Source of the DNA: Candidatus Nanopelagicales bacterium
Lineage (GTDB): Bacteria; Actinomycetota; Actinomycetes; S36-B12
Assembly (NCBI GenBank): GCA_018402075.1
Contig: JAGYJP010000003.1
Location: forward strand, 1-64,000
Direction: 5' to 3'
Length of the DNA stretch: 64,000 nucleotides
Positions 53,777 to 61,603 of the stretch are shown here, piece by piece. Position numbers and translations under genes: made by a program. The notes beneath the pieces are model-generated. The model had not been told where the DNA came from. It saw only the letters and a program-made list of their open reading frames with translations, and made no database searches. The number at the start of each line of letters is the position of its first letter. The first letter of the stretch is position 1.

Positions 53777-54925
53777 CTACTCTGCTGCCACCAGTGTGAG
53801 CGGAACGGTTATCGTTTCTCCGTTGCGCAACACGGTCAGTTCAATTGTGTCACCCGGTGCGTTAGCTCGGATCGTGACGATCAAAGCTGTGGGGTCAGCC
53901 AGGATCACACCATCGACTTTTGTTATTACATCGCCACTCTGCAGACCTGCTAAGTCAGCGGGTGATCCGGGAGTTACCTCGGCCACCTCGCCACCGGGTC
54001 CTTGGAAGGACGTGTCCAGCTGCACGCCAATGATCGGGGTCTGGGACGTACCCGTATTAATAATTTCGTCGACGATTCGTTTGGCGGTATCAATCGGAAT
54101 GGCAAAACCTAATCCGATATTTCCGCTGCCCGCACCCAATCCAAGTGTTGCAATTGCGGAGTTAACTCCAATTACTTCACCGGCTGAGTTAACCAAGGGC
54201 CCGCCGGAGTTACCGGGGTTGATTGCGGCATCGGTTTGAATGGCATTGATATAAGCGGTATCGCCCTGACCACCAGCGGTGACCGGACGATTCAGTGCAG
54301 ACACAATTCCTGAAGTAACCGTGCCCTGCAGTCCTAGCGGTGAACCAATGGCAATCGCCAGGTCACCCACATTGATTGCATCCGATGACCCGAGGGTGAG
54401 CGCAGAGAGACCTTCGCGATCTACTTTCACAACCGCCAGGTCGTAGCCTGGATCGGAACCCACGAGTTTCCCGGTAGCCGTGGTTCCGTCTGCGAATGTG
54501 ATGTCGATTGTTCCGTTTTCACCGGCGGGACCGGCAACGTGATCATTGGTCACGATGTATCCATCGCTGCTGACAATGAATCCTGTTCCGGTTCCTTCGC
54601 CACCAGATCCTTCGATATTGAGTTGTACAACGGCCGGCTGTACAGCTGCAGCTACCGCGGCGATACTTCCCGCTGCAGGCTCAACACTTCCGCTGGTCGC
54701 CACGGTGATTGCCGTGCTTGAGCCGCTGTCGGCCAGGGTGTACCCAACCGCGCCTCCCACTGCTCCCGCAAACACTGCGGTTGCGGCAACCCCGGCAATC
54801 AACAGCCCCGTGCGCGACTTGCGTGGCTGCTCTGGTGCGAAAGACGTCAAAGGTTGCGTAGGCTGTGCCGCGAAAAAGGATGGCTCCGGGTTGAAATCAT
54901 TCATGGGGGTGTGCGGTGTGATGGT
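53777..54925 (-). CDS. HtrA/DegP-like serine protease with PDZ domain
   Basis: About 382 residues. A cytoplasmic Pro/Gln-rich N-terminus is followed by one membrane segment (LLIAGVAATAVFAGAVGGAVG, about 41-61). The trypsin-like domain has the triad His in IVTNDHVAG, Asp in GYDLAVVKVD and Ser in INPGNSGGPL. A C-terminal PDZ domain (about 290-380) contains GIPLE-like GVQLDTSFQGPG, SPADLAGLQSGDVI. These membrane-anchored proteases act in envelope protein quality control. ATG 54925 has AGGAG and was chosen over the longer frame to 54964. A terminator follows. Confidence 0.92.
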   Translation of the reverse strand, partial: TITPHTPMNDFNPEPSFFAAQPTQPLTSFAPEQPRKSRTGLLIAGVAATAVFAGAVGGAVGYTLADSGSSTAITVATSGSVEPAAGSIAAVAAAVQPAVVQLNIEGSGGEGTGTGFIVSSDGYIVTNDHVAGPAGENGTIDITFADGTTATGKLVGSDPGYDLAVVKVDREGLSALTLGSSDAINVGDLAIAIGSPLGLQGTVTSGIVSALNRPVTAGGQGDTAYINAIQTDAAINPGNSGGPLVNSAGEVIGVNSAIATLGLGAGSGNIGLGFAIPIDTAKRIVDEIINTGTSQTPIIGVQLDTSFQGPGGEVAEVTPGSPADLAGLQSGDVITKVDGVILADPTALIVTIRANAPGDTIELTVLRNGETITVPLTLVAAE

Positions 54926-55065
54926 CATGTGCTCTCCTAATTGTTGCGTGTCTCCATTGGACACCCCAAATCTTCAATTGGCTCCACCAAAACGGCAAAA
55001 TCACCAAGCCCTTACCCAGCCTTTACATTCCCCTTACATAAATCGGGATCCACTACCCTGAAGCG

Positions 55066-56028
55066 GTGCACCTGCTGACCGGAACGAGCGCCGCGGCCGA
55101 ACTCTTGGCAACCGGATCCCTCGTGGTCATTCCCACGGAGACGGTGTACGGGCTCGCCGCCCACGCAGAAGATGAATCCGCGGTGAATCGAGTTTTCACG
55201 ACCAAGAACCGCCCCAGTGACCACCCACTGATTGTGCATATTGCGAACTCAGTGTGCCTGGACTACTGGGCCGTGAATATTCCCGATTACGCACGTGACC
55301 TGGCAACTGCATTCTGGCCCGGACCCATGACCCTGGTTCTCCATCGCAACACCCCGGCTGGTGACTTCATTACCGGCAACCAGGAGACGGTCGCCCTGCG
55401 AATTCCCAATCACCGGCTCGCGCTCGAGATCATTAATCAACTCGGAGTGGTCACGAATAATCCGTGCGCCGGTATCGCAGCACCCAGTGCAAATCGGTTC
55501 GGCAAAGTCAGCCCAACAACTTTGGAGCATGCGCGACAGGAGTTGGGCGCCTACCTGAGCAGCACAGATGCCGGTGTTGACGGCGGCCCTTGCAGCATTG
55601 GAATTGAATCAACAATTATTGATTGCACGGGAGAGTCACCAATTATTTTGCGCCGGGGCGCCATTACCGAACATGACATTGAATCGATTGTGGCTCTTTC
55701 TGAATCGGACAACTCAACGGTGCGAGCACCCGGGATGCTGGCATCACATTACGCCCCCACCGCCACCGTGAAAGTTGTAAACACCGTGAACGATATTGAA
55801 CTCCATGCAATGGGTGCATGTCTTCTCGCGCCCAGTGATGTAAGCACCCCAGTAGGAGTAACACGCATTGGGTCGCCGCGCGATGCGCACGAATACGCGC
55901 AGATTCTTTACAGCTCTTTACGCGATGCTGACCAATTACACGCTCATGTAATTTATGTGATTGCCCCCGAAGGGTCCGGCATTGCAGCAGCGGTGCGCGA
56001 TCGAATATCACGGGCAGCTCACCAATAA
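55066..56028 (+). CDS. tsaC: L-threonylcarbamoyladenylate synthase (Sua5/YwlC type)
   Basis: A 320-residue enzyme. It has a YrdC domain (GSLVVIPTETVYGLAAHAED, TKNRPSDHPLIVHI) and a C-terminal Sua5 domain (RAPGMLASHYAPTATVKV, then ACLLAPSDV). It makes threonylcarbamoyl-AMP from threonine, bicarbonate and ATP for the t6A37 modification of ANN-decoding tRNAs. The two-domain length marks the Sua5 rather than the short TsaC class. GTG start. Usually essential. Confidence 0.93.
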   Translation: MHLLTGTSAAAELLATGSLVVIPTETVYGLAAHAEDESAVNRVFTTKNRPSDHPLIVHIANSVCLDYWAVNIPDYARDLATAFWPGPMTLVLHRNTPAGDFITGNQETVALRIPNHRLALEIINQLGVVTNNPCAGIAAPSANRFGKVSPTTLEHARQELGAYLSSTDAGVDGGPCSIGIESTIIDCTGESPIILRRGAITEHDIESIVALSESDNSTVRAPGMLASHYAPTATVKVVNTVNDIELHAMGACLLAPSDVSTPVGVTRIGSPRDAHEYAQILYSSLRDADQLHAHVIYVIAPEGSGIAAAVRDRISRAAHQ

Positions 56029-56054
56029 ATTCACACCGATTATTTAGGTGCAAC

Positions 56055-56827
56055 TTATTTTGGAGCCATGCGCAGCGCTGCATCCAACCGAATTGTTTCA
56101 CCATTCATGTACGCATTCTCACAAATTGTTTGTACCAGGTGAGCGTATTCGTCTGGCAAACCCAAGCGGTGTGGAAAGACGGGAGTCGCTGCCAGTTTCT
56201 CCTTCAGTCCCGCTGGCATAACATCGTAAATAGGAGTGTCGAAAAGTCCCGGTGCAATTGTCATGACGCGAATGCCGACAGGCGACAGGTCACGAGACAG
56301 TGGCAACGTTAATCCAACAAGTCCGCCTTTGCTGGAACTGTAGGCGGCTTGGCCGATCTGACCATCGAATGCGGCTAGTGATGCTGTCAACACAACAACA
56401 CCGCGCTCACCATCTGTATTAGGTTCATTCTTTGCCATCTGTTCAGCAGCGAGTCGAACAACATCGTAGGTACCAATTAGGTTGATGTTGATCACTCGGC
56501 GGTAGTTGTCAATCGAAGCCGCCTTGCTATCGCGATCCAGTGTTCGCTCTGCCCACCCAATGCCCGCGCAATTCACCGCAGCATCAAGCCGACCGAATTT
56601 ATTCATTCCCGCATCTATTGCAGCACTGATCGCATCGGTGCTTTGCACATCGACTTCAACCGCGAGCGCCCGATCACCCAATTCACCAGAAAGTTTTTGG
56701 GCCGCCCCTAAATTTAGGTCGGCAATGACAACCCCACCAGCACCGTGGGCCAGCACTCGACGTGCAACTGCCTCACCCAAACCTGATGCACCACCGGAAA
56801 CAAAAAGACCGAGTCAGAAATTTTCAT
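56055..56827 (-). CDS. Short-chain dehydrogenase, 3-hydroxyacyl-CoA dehydrogenase type II-like, frameshifted near the start
   Basis: The main frame begins inside the NAD motif (GEAVARRVLAHGAGGVVIADL). The missing N-terminus lies in the next frame: adding one T to the T5 run near 56805 gives MKISDSVFFVSGGASGLGEA, a normal SDR start at ATG 56827. Downstream are VNCAGIGWAERTL, the triad region VVLTASLAAFDGQIGQAAYSSSK, and a C-terminus typical of HSD10-like enzymes (VFPHRLGLPDEYAHLVQTI). Probably acts in beta-oxidation or branched-chain acyl-CoA breakdown. The break looks like a sequence error. Confidence 0.82.
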
Positions 56828-56836
56828 GGTGCAACC

Positions 56837-57193
56837 CTAGTAAGCACCCAATTCATGCAGCCGTGCATCGCTAATTCCAAAATGGTGAGCCACCTCGTGG
56901 ATCACGGTCACCTTCACCTGATGCACCACATCTTCCTCGGAACTACAGGTTCGGAGAATGGGCAACCGATAAATGGTGATTCGATCGGGCAGCGCCCCGG
57001 AATATCCCGTTCCCCGTTTGGTCAGTGGGATACCTTCATAAAGACCAAGTAGTCGAGGGCGTCCAGGTTTCTGGTTCTCCACGAACACCACCACGTTGTC
57101 CATCAGGCGACTCAATCCCTCTGGGATTTCATCCAGCCCCAGGGCCACCAATTCTTCGAAGCGTTCCATTGGCACTTCCGACTCCGCCACCAT
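56837..57193 (-). CDS. Zincin-like metallopeptidase family protein
   Basis: A 118-residue protein of the PF06262-type zincin family. The N-terminal half is helical (MERFEELVALGLDEIPEGL), and the C-terminus has VIHEVAHHFGISDARLHELG, an HExxH zinc motif with a downstream acidic/His position. Family function is not well defined; members are common in actinobacteria. ATG at residue 9 (MERF) is an alternative start. Ten bases separate it from the SDR gene. Confidence 0.85.
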   Translation of the reverse strand: MVAESEVPMERFEELVALGLDEIPEGLSRLMDNVVVFVENQKPGRPRLLGLYEGIPLTKRGTGYSGALPDRITIYRLPILRTCSSEEDVVHQVKVTVIHEVAHHFGISDARLHELGAY

Positions 57194-57304
57194 GCCCTTA
57201 CTCTCACATCCACCGCATTCACTCGCATCTGTGAGGGTCTAATTCCCAAGGGGTCGGCGGGAATCGAATCAGGTCTCTCCCCTACACTTTTCCAGTTGCA
57301 CCAG

Positions 57305-57377
57305 GTCCCCATCGTCTAGTGGCCTAGGACGCTGCCCTTTCACGGCGGTAACGCGGGTTCGAACCCCGCTGGGGATA
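57305..57377 (+). tRNA. tRNA-Glu (TTC)
   Basis: A 73-nt cloverleaf with acceptor GTCCCCA/TGGGGAT, anticodon loop CTTTCAC (anticodon TTC) and T arm GCGGG-TTCGAAC-CCCGC. First of a Glu-Asp-Phe tRNA group. Confidence 0.95.
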
Positions 57378-57415
57378 CGGTTCCGCGCAGTGCACTTTGT
57401 GCGGATTCACAGTTT

Positions 57416-57489
57416 GGCCCCGTAGCGCAGTTGGTTAGCGCGCCGCCCTGTCACGGCGGAGGTCGCCGGTTCGAGCCCGGTCGGGGTCG
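57416..57489 (+). tRNA. tRNA-Asp (GTC)
   Basis: A 74-nt cloverleaf: acceptor GGCCCCG/CGGGGTC, D arm GCGC/GCGC, anticodon loop CTGTCAC (anticodon GTC), T arm GCCGG-TTCGAGC-CCGGT. It lies 38 bp after tRNA-Glu. Confidence 0.94.
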
Positions 57490-57517
57490 CTTAGTTCGGA
57501 GGCAATCCGAACTTGTT

Positions 57518-57591
57518 GGCCAGGTAGCTCAGTTGGTACGAGCGTCCGACTGAAAATCGGAAGGTCGACGGTTCGATCCCGTCCCTGGCCA
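57518..57591 (+). tRNA. tRNA-Phe (GAA), integration site
   Basis: A 74-nt cloverleaf: acceptor GGCCAGG/CCTGGCC, anticodon loop CTGAAAA (anticodon GAA), T arm GACGG-TTCGATC-CCGTC. CCA follows the discriminator in the DNA. Its 3' half is repeated at 58838, 60711 and 62411, so it is the attachment site of several mobile elements. Confidence 0.95.
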
Positions 57592-57665
57592 CCACAAATC
57601 CCCCACAAAAACAGCTTTCTTGCCAGTTCGCAAATTGCTTGACATGGCAATTAGTCACTAATTTG

Positions 57666-57851
57666 TCACAGATATTTTCTTCCTTGCGTCCCTGTGGACA
57701 ACCGCTCAAGAGCGTTTGCCACCGCTTGATGACCGTGATCGCCCTGTACGTAGATCCGGTGACAAGTAACTGGATCGTGACCGAGGTAGGAAGCAGCTGC
57801 ATCGGCCGGTACACCATAAAGAGTGGACAAAAGCGTCGCCCTACCGAGTAT
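57666..57851 (-). pseudogene. C-terminal remnant of a tyrosine recombinase (integrase)
   Basis: Read on the minus strand the segment encodes RATLLSTLYGVPADAAA, SYLGHDPVTCHRIYVQGD and a tail to a stop at 57666. This matches the end of tyrosine recombinases: the GH of box II and the nucleophilic Tyr. A stop codon cuts off the upstream part, so the core domain is lost. Its position next to tRNA-Phe is that of an integrase at the attL end of an island. Confidence 0.72.
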
Positions 57852-57997
57852 CGATCAGATTCACCGGGCCTATTCCCACTCGGATAGCGAATCGAACGTC
57901 TCTAGTTGTGCTCACCTCGCACCGCTCTAGACTGGCGCTTCCGATTGTCGGTACACTTCGCCGTAAGCAAAGGCAGGTCAGCACCCTGGAGGAATAA

Positions 57998-58481
57998 ATG
58001 CTGCGACGAATTATGACTGTGGTCCTAGGCGCGGGAATGTGCTTTTTGCTGCGACGTCAACCTCCCACGCTGCTGTTGACGTGACCATCGACCAAGTCAC
58101 GGTTGCCCCGGCCAAGTCGGGGGCAAGTCCGCGAACGTGATCGTCGCGTCCACGGTCACACAGCAGCAATACGCGGACATTTCCTACGACGTGACTTTGA
58201 CTGGCTTCACTGCGAAAGGCACCTTTGCGTATCGAGATGGTGCGTGTCCGAAGAAGCTCATTAAATACAGGGGACCGGGGACTGTATTCCAGTGCGGTTG
58301 GGCCCAGCAAGGGAAGGACTCGGTGCTCAACATTTCGATTCGCGGCACATTCCCTTCCTCCTCCGTGCGAGTCAAGATCAACCGGAAAGCGGTCGTAACG
58401 CCAAAGAAGGCAGGGGATTATCCCGTATCGGTGTCCAGTTGGGCCTTCTCACCCGTGACCACATCGGTGGCAATCAAGTAG
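57998..58481 (+). CDS. Small secreted protein of unknown function, twice frameshifted
   Basis: GGAGG lies before ATG 57998. With one T added to the T5 run near 58045 and one G added to the G5 run near 58120, the frame reads as a signal peptide (MLRRIMTVVLGAGMCFFAAT, then SHAAVDVTIDQVTVAPAKSG) and continues with KSANVIVASTVTQQQYADIS and a beta-rich domain with two Cys (DGACPKK, FQCGWAQQG). About 163 residues in all. No family recognised. It is the cargo of the first island segment. Confidence 0.65.
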
Positions 58482-58680
58482 CGCAGGTCAGGGCGGAACT
58501 CGCCATCAACCATTAACTGCCCTGTCAGGGCTCTGTTAGGGATACTTTGGTGGTTGTTTAGTTTTCTTTCGTTAGTGGAGCGGGAGAGCCTTCGCCGTTC
58601 CCATAATTCGGTCATCGTTGGTCGAGCCCGACCCGCCCCACGTCAATTCGTATATGGCTAGCTGATTTGGGAGACTGATC
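58482..58680. other. Intergenic stretch without a clear gene
   Basis: Between the small secreted protein and the 155-bp direct repeat. The minus strand is open through this stretch and encodes a short peptide (LPNQLAIYELTWGGSGST), but neither a good start nor a family match supports a gene. I see no RNA gene or terminator. Confidence 0.4.
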
Positions 58681-58835
58681 AACCCGACAGCGTTCAAATC
58701 GTCTCTATCAAACCCATAGGCACAGAGAGATGAAAAAGCACAACATCGAGTTGCCCCTAGATGTGCAGCCACCACAGGGACCAAAACCAGTTGGGGATTC
58801 GTGTCACTATTTTGTCACAGACGTAGCGCAACACC
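58681..58835. repeat. 155-bp imperfect direct repeat, copy 1
   Basis: Matches 60471-60621 with roughly four in five bases identical; the last ~90 bp are almost identical (GAGTTGCCCCTAGATGTGCA and onward). Both copies lie at the right end of an island segment, copy 1 only 2 bp before a tRNA-Phe fragment. They mark two elements of one family. Confidence 0.85.
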
Positions 58836-58837
58836 CT

Positions 58838-58862
58838 ACGGTTCGATCCCGTCCCTGGCCAC
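58838..58862 (+). repeat. att site: 25-bp copy of the tRNA-Phe 3' end
   Basis: ACGGTTCGATCCCGTCCCTG and the next five bases are identical to tRNA-Phe 57569-57593 over the T arm and acceptor. It closes the first island segment. Confidence 0.88.
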
Positions 58863-58940
58863 ATCTGTGCAAAACAGTGTTCAATCTCTTTCAAGCGCAG
58901 TATTGCGCGCTGAAGAAGTTGGGGGTTGCCGGTAGCGTGA

Positions 58941-59028
58941 GGTTTGCGTTGGGGTTTGCGTTGGGGTTTGCGTTGGGGTTTGCGTTGGGGTTTGAGTTGG
59001 GGTTTGAGTTGGGGATTGTGCTGGTGTA
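58941..59028. repeat. 12-bp tandem repeat (minisatellite)
   Basis: GGTTTGCGTTGG repeats four times, followed by two units with GAG for GCG and one more diverged unit. The period of 12 keeps reading frames open on both strands. It lies between the att site and the reverse transcriptase start. I see no gene in it. Confidence 0.85.
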
Positions 59029-59055
59029 TCCATCTGACCGCTGACCAGGCTGGGG

Positions 59056-59929
59056 GTGGCCGTGCTTACCTATTCGGGCATGTGGTGGGCTGAAGGGCAC
59101 CGGTTCGTGTCGTGGACCGCGCCCAGTATCGAAGCGATCAAGAACACCAAGGAAGCTATTGAGGTTGCGCGAGTGCCTCGGATCTCTCGCTCCTGTGCCA
59201 ATGTGCGGGGCCACGGTGGTGTCAAACGCGGTGTCGTGTTCGTGCACGCCCGCTTGCGGGCTTTACCTTTCATCGCCCGATTTGATATTCGCTCGTACTA
59301 CGAAACGATGGATCACTCGGTCCTGAATCGGATCATCACAGATGCACTAGTGCCACCGAAAATCGTCTCGGTTGTGCAGGAATACCTCGCAGTACCGGAT
59401 GTGCGCTCCACCGGTCGCGGCATGGTCGCCGGCGGCAGCCTGTCTCCACTATTGGGTGCCATCTATCTCAGCCCACTGGATACAGCCATCGAAGACCTAC
59501 GTGAGCATTGCGATGTCGACTACATCCGTTACGCCGACGACTACATCATCATGGCGCGAACCCGATTCCTACTTCGACGGGCGATCGCCCGCATGCACCA
59601 GGTCCTCACCGACCTTCGGTTACAGGTTCATCCCGACAAAGATTCATTGGACGGGCAGAAAGGGGTGTGATTTTCTGGGATTTGTTCTGCACCCGCACCG
59701 GCACCTTGAGCCCTCGCCGGTGAGCATCCAGCGCCTGTGTGAACGTGCCCGTCGGCTTCATGAGCACGGAGCCGACCACCATCGGCTCCGACGATACGTT
59801 CACCACTGGCACCTGTGGTTCACCAGCGGCCTTGGCCACCTCGCGGGCCCACCAACAAACGAATCCAGATACTGGCAACTCGTCATCGAACATTGCGGTC
59901 TTGACCTACCGGTGCACCCAGGTCAATGA
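59056..59929 (+). CDS. Reverse transcriptase, frameshifted
   Basis: An RNA-directed DNA polymerase of about 290 residues after joining two frames. Motifs: FIARFDIRSYYETMDHSVL (first catalytic Asp), GMVAGGSLSPLLGAIYLSPLD (finger/palm motif, with AGGS in place of the usual PQGS) and DYIRYADDYIIMARTR (YADD active site). Near 59665 a +1 shift is needed to reach CDFLGFVLHPHRHLEPSPVS, which matches the FLG motif of the thumb side, and the stop at 59929. No maturase or HNH domain is present. It resembles group II-intron/DGR-type RTs but I cannot assign a class. Confidence 0.8.
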
Positions 59930-59999
59930 ACACCCGCCCACCAATCACCCACACCGTGCACCACCACCACGGGTGGGTTAGCCAACCACGCCCACTCTC

Positions 60000-60287
60000 C
60001 TACCCTCTAGCGGCAGCGGGCTCAATGACGTGGAAGCATCGAAGCGCAATGCCACCCGCGACGGCCCCGAGCTGCTCCTCGGTGAGGTCAGCATCAGGGT
60101 CGAGTAGGGCCGGCACGGTGATGATCAGTTCAGCGGCATCACCTTCACGTGCAGTCACCGTGAACCACTCCGGTAGGTCCAGCCCCGCGGCTGCTAGTAC
60201 TGCTTTGGGGTCGGCAAGGAAACGTTCCCGCGCATCCGCATCAGTCACCACAGGGGCAAGCGCCGCTAAAAAACCTTGAGCATCCAT
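60000..60287 (-). CDS. NHLP-type leader-peptide RiPP precursor
   Basis: About 95 residues. FLADPKAVLAAAGLDLPEWF and the following acidic strand are the nitrile-hydratase-alpha-like leader (NHLP) pattern. DPDADLTEEQLGAVAGG ends in the double-Gly cleavage site, leaving a short C-terminal core (IALRCFHVIEPAAARG) with one Cys. Such proteins are precursors of thiazole/oxazole-modified or lanthipeptide-like peptides. ATG 60287 has GGAGG and starts the leader; the longer frame to 60338 is less likely. No modification, protease or export gene is seen nearby, so it is an orphan precursor. Confidence 0.78.
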   Translation of the reverse strand: MDAQGFLAALAPVVTDADARERFLADPKAVLAAAGLDLPEWFTVTAREGDAAELIITVPALLDPDADLTEEQLGAVAGGIALRCFHVIEPAAARG

Positions 60288-60470
60288 ACATCCTCCACAT
60301 GTTGAGTAGTTGCCGAAACGATACACCCCAACAATCAACTGGGGGAAGGAATCTGCCTATCACTTAGTGAACACCCAACTTTCTTCAGGCAGGAGAAGAC
60401 AACTAGCGCAGCAGGTAACCCCGCGACCGGTCTAAAAGCAATGAATATCTCGATAAGTGGAGTCAGTTCG
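60288..60470. other. Intergenic stretch without a clear gene
   Basis: The region upstream of the NHLP gene. It should hold that gene's promoter (reading leftward). No open frame with family features, RNA gene or clear terminator is visible. Confidence 0.4.
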
Positions 60471-60621
60471 AACCCGATAGCGTGCAAGTCGTCTCCATCA
60501 ATCCAATAGTTACCGAGAGATGGGGGAAATAGCGAGTTGCCCCTAGATGTGCAGCCACCACAGGGACCAAAACTAGTTGGCGAATCGTGTCACTAATTTG
60601 TCACAGACGTAGCGCAACACC
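60471..60621. repeat. 155-bp imperfect direct repeat, copy 2
   Basis: Second copy of 58681-58835. It includes GTCAC-TAATTT-GTCACAGA at 60589-60607, a direct GTCAC repeat that also occurs at 57654 and 58803. A further 89 bp without gene content separate it from the next att fragment. Confidence 0.85.
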
Positions 60622-60710
60622 ATGATTGATAGTGCTACATAAATACTGCTTTGCGAGGAAATTGCTTTACATACTGAAGCACTATGGAGCACAGAGACGC
60701 TACTGTCACT

Positions 60711-60755
60711 GACTGAAAATCGGAAGGTCGACGGTTCGATCTCGTCCCTGGCCAC
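60711..60755 (+). repeat. att site: 45-bp copy of the tRNA-Phe 3' half
   Basis: Begins GACTGAAAATCGGAAGGTCG and runs to the acceptor end, with one mismatch (CTCGTC for CCCGTC) against tRNA-Phe 57549-57593. It closes the second island segment. The rest of the D arm and 5' half is absent, so it is not a tRNA gene. Confidence 0.9.
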
Positions 60756-60890
60756 TACGAAAACCCCTTGAAGGCCAGAATTTCAATCCGCGATTCCCTC
60801 CGAATAGCAGGAGATGCGCCCTCATCAATTTTTCAGGACTAACGCATAGATAACTAGCCCGTTTGAGAGTTTCGGACGTGGCAACTGGCG

Positions 60891-61603
60891 TCATCTCGAC
60901 GAGGTGAGAATGCGGAAAGTATCCGCTCCCGCAACGCGAAGGTCCGGCGAGAGTGCGAGCCAGGCCGGGTTGGTGGGATCCGCGAGTGCCGTGGCCAGAA
61001 CTCGCAGGCGCTTTCGGTCACTTCCGCCCAGGCGGTGGAGTTCGGTGGCGTGATTGGTCATGCAGGCAGCGAGCACAGCGGCGTCCTGGAGGTGACGTTC
61101 CCTCTCCCTGTTGTCGGCGGTGTAGGCAGCACTCTTGAGGATCAGTGCTCCCAGCTCATCCGGCACAGTGATGCGGGCCGAATCGTTGCTGATGGATTTC
61201 AATTCGCAGGTCATAGTTCGACCCAATGCCTGTGTACCGCCCTCAACCTCGAACATCGGGCGACCATGTAGTCGCCGCATAGCAGTGGGTCCAGCGTGTT
61301 CCGGAACCATCACGTCAATCTTCTCTACACCAATTGCCGTATGTCGCACGTATCGATAGTGCGGGCTTTGCTTGCGACGAACATCACCAGGTTCCTGCAG
61401 GACGTAGCCCAGGGTGGAGATCGCACGATCCGCTTTCATCACCACTGAGGAAGACAATTCAATGTCTAACAGGATGTCCAGATCTATCGTTGGCCGAACC
61501 GTATCGATACCGTTGGCCATTGCATGTAACTGCACCATCAAGCCACCAACCAGTATCCGCCTACCGGCTCATCGATAATCACCACGCGCGAAGAATCAGA
61601 CAT
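60891..61603 (-). CDS. Nucleotidyltransferase-fold protein (AbiEii-like toxin candidate), frameshifted at the N-terminus
   Basis: About 238 residues. The start ATG 61603 overlaps the stop of the upstream HTH gene (ATGA) and reads MSDSSRVVIIDEPVG; adding one G near 61556 joins it to RILVGGLMVQLHAMANGID. The nucleotidyltransferase motif VRPTIDLDILLDIE has the two catalytic Asp, and KIDVMVPEHAG a third. ELGALILKSAAYTADNRERERHLQDA resembles the helical region of AbiEii-type NTases, which act as toxins or in phage defence. Paired with an HTH protein, a toxin-antitoxin role is likely. Confidence 0.78.

Noticed and set aside
57435..57650. Minus-strand frame across tRNA-Asp and tRNA-Phe (GQGRDRTVDLPIFSR)
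   Set aside because: This is the well-known false protein produced by translating tRNA genes.
58891..59247. Minus-strand frame with Asn-Pro-Asn-Ala peptide repeats
   Set aside because: It is the complement of the 12-bp minisatellite; no start signal or family supports translation.
59056..59929. Retron
   Set aside because: No inverted a1/a2 repeats or msr-msd-like structure next to the RT could be recognised, and the motif set is closer to group II/DGR types.
58681..60621. Template/variable repeat pair of a diversity-generating retroelement around the RT
   Set aside because: The two repeat copies differ at all base types, not only at adenines, and lie at segment ends before att sites, not in a target gene.
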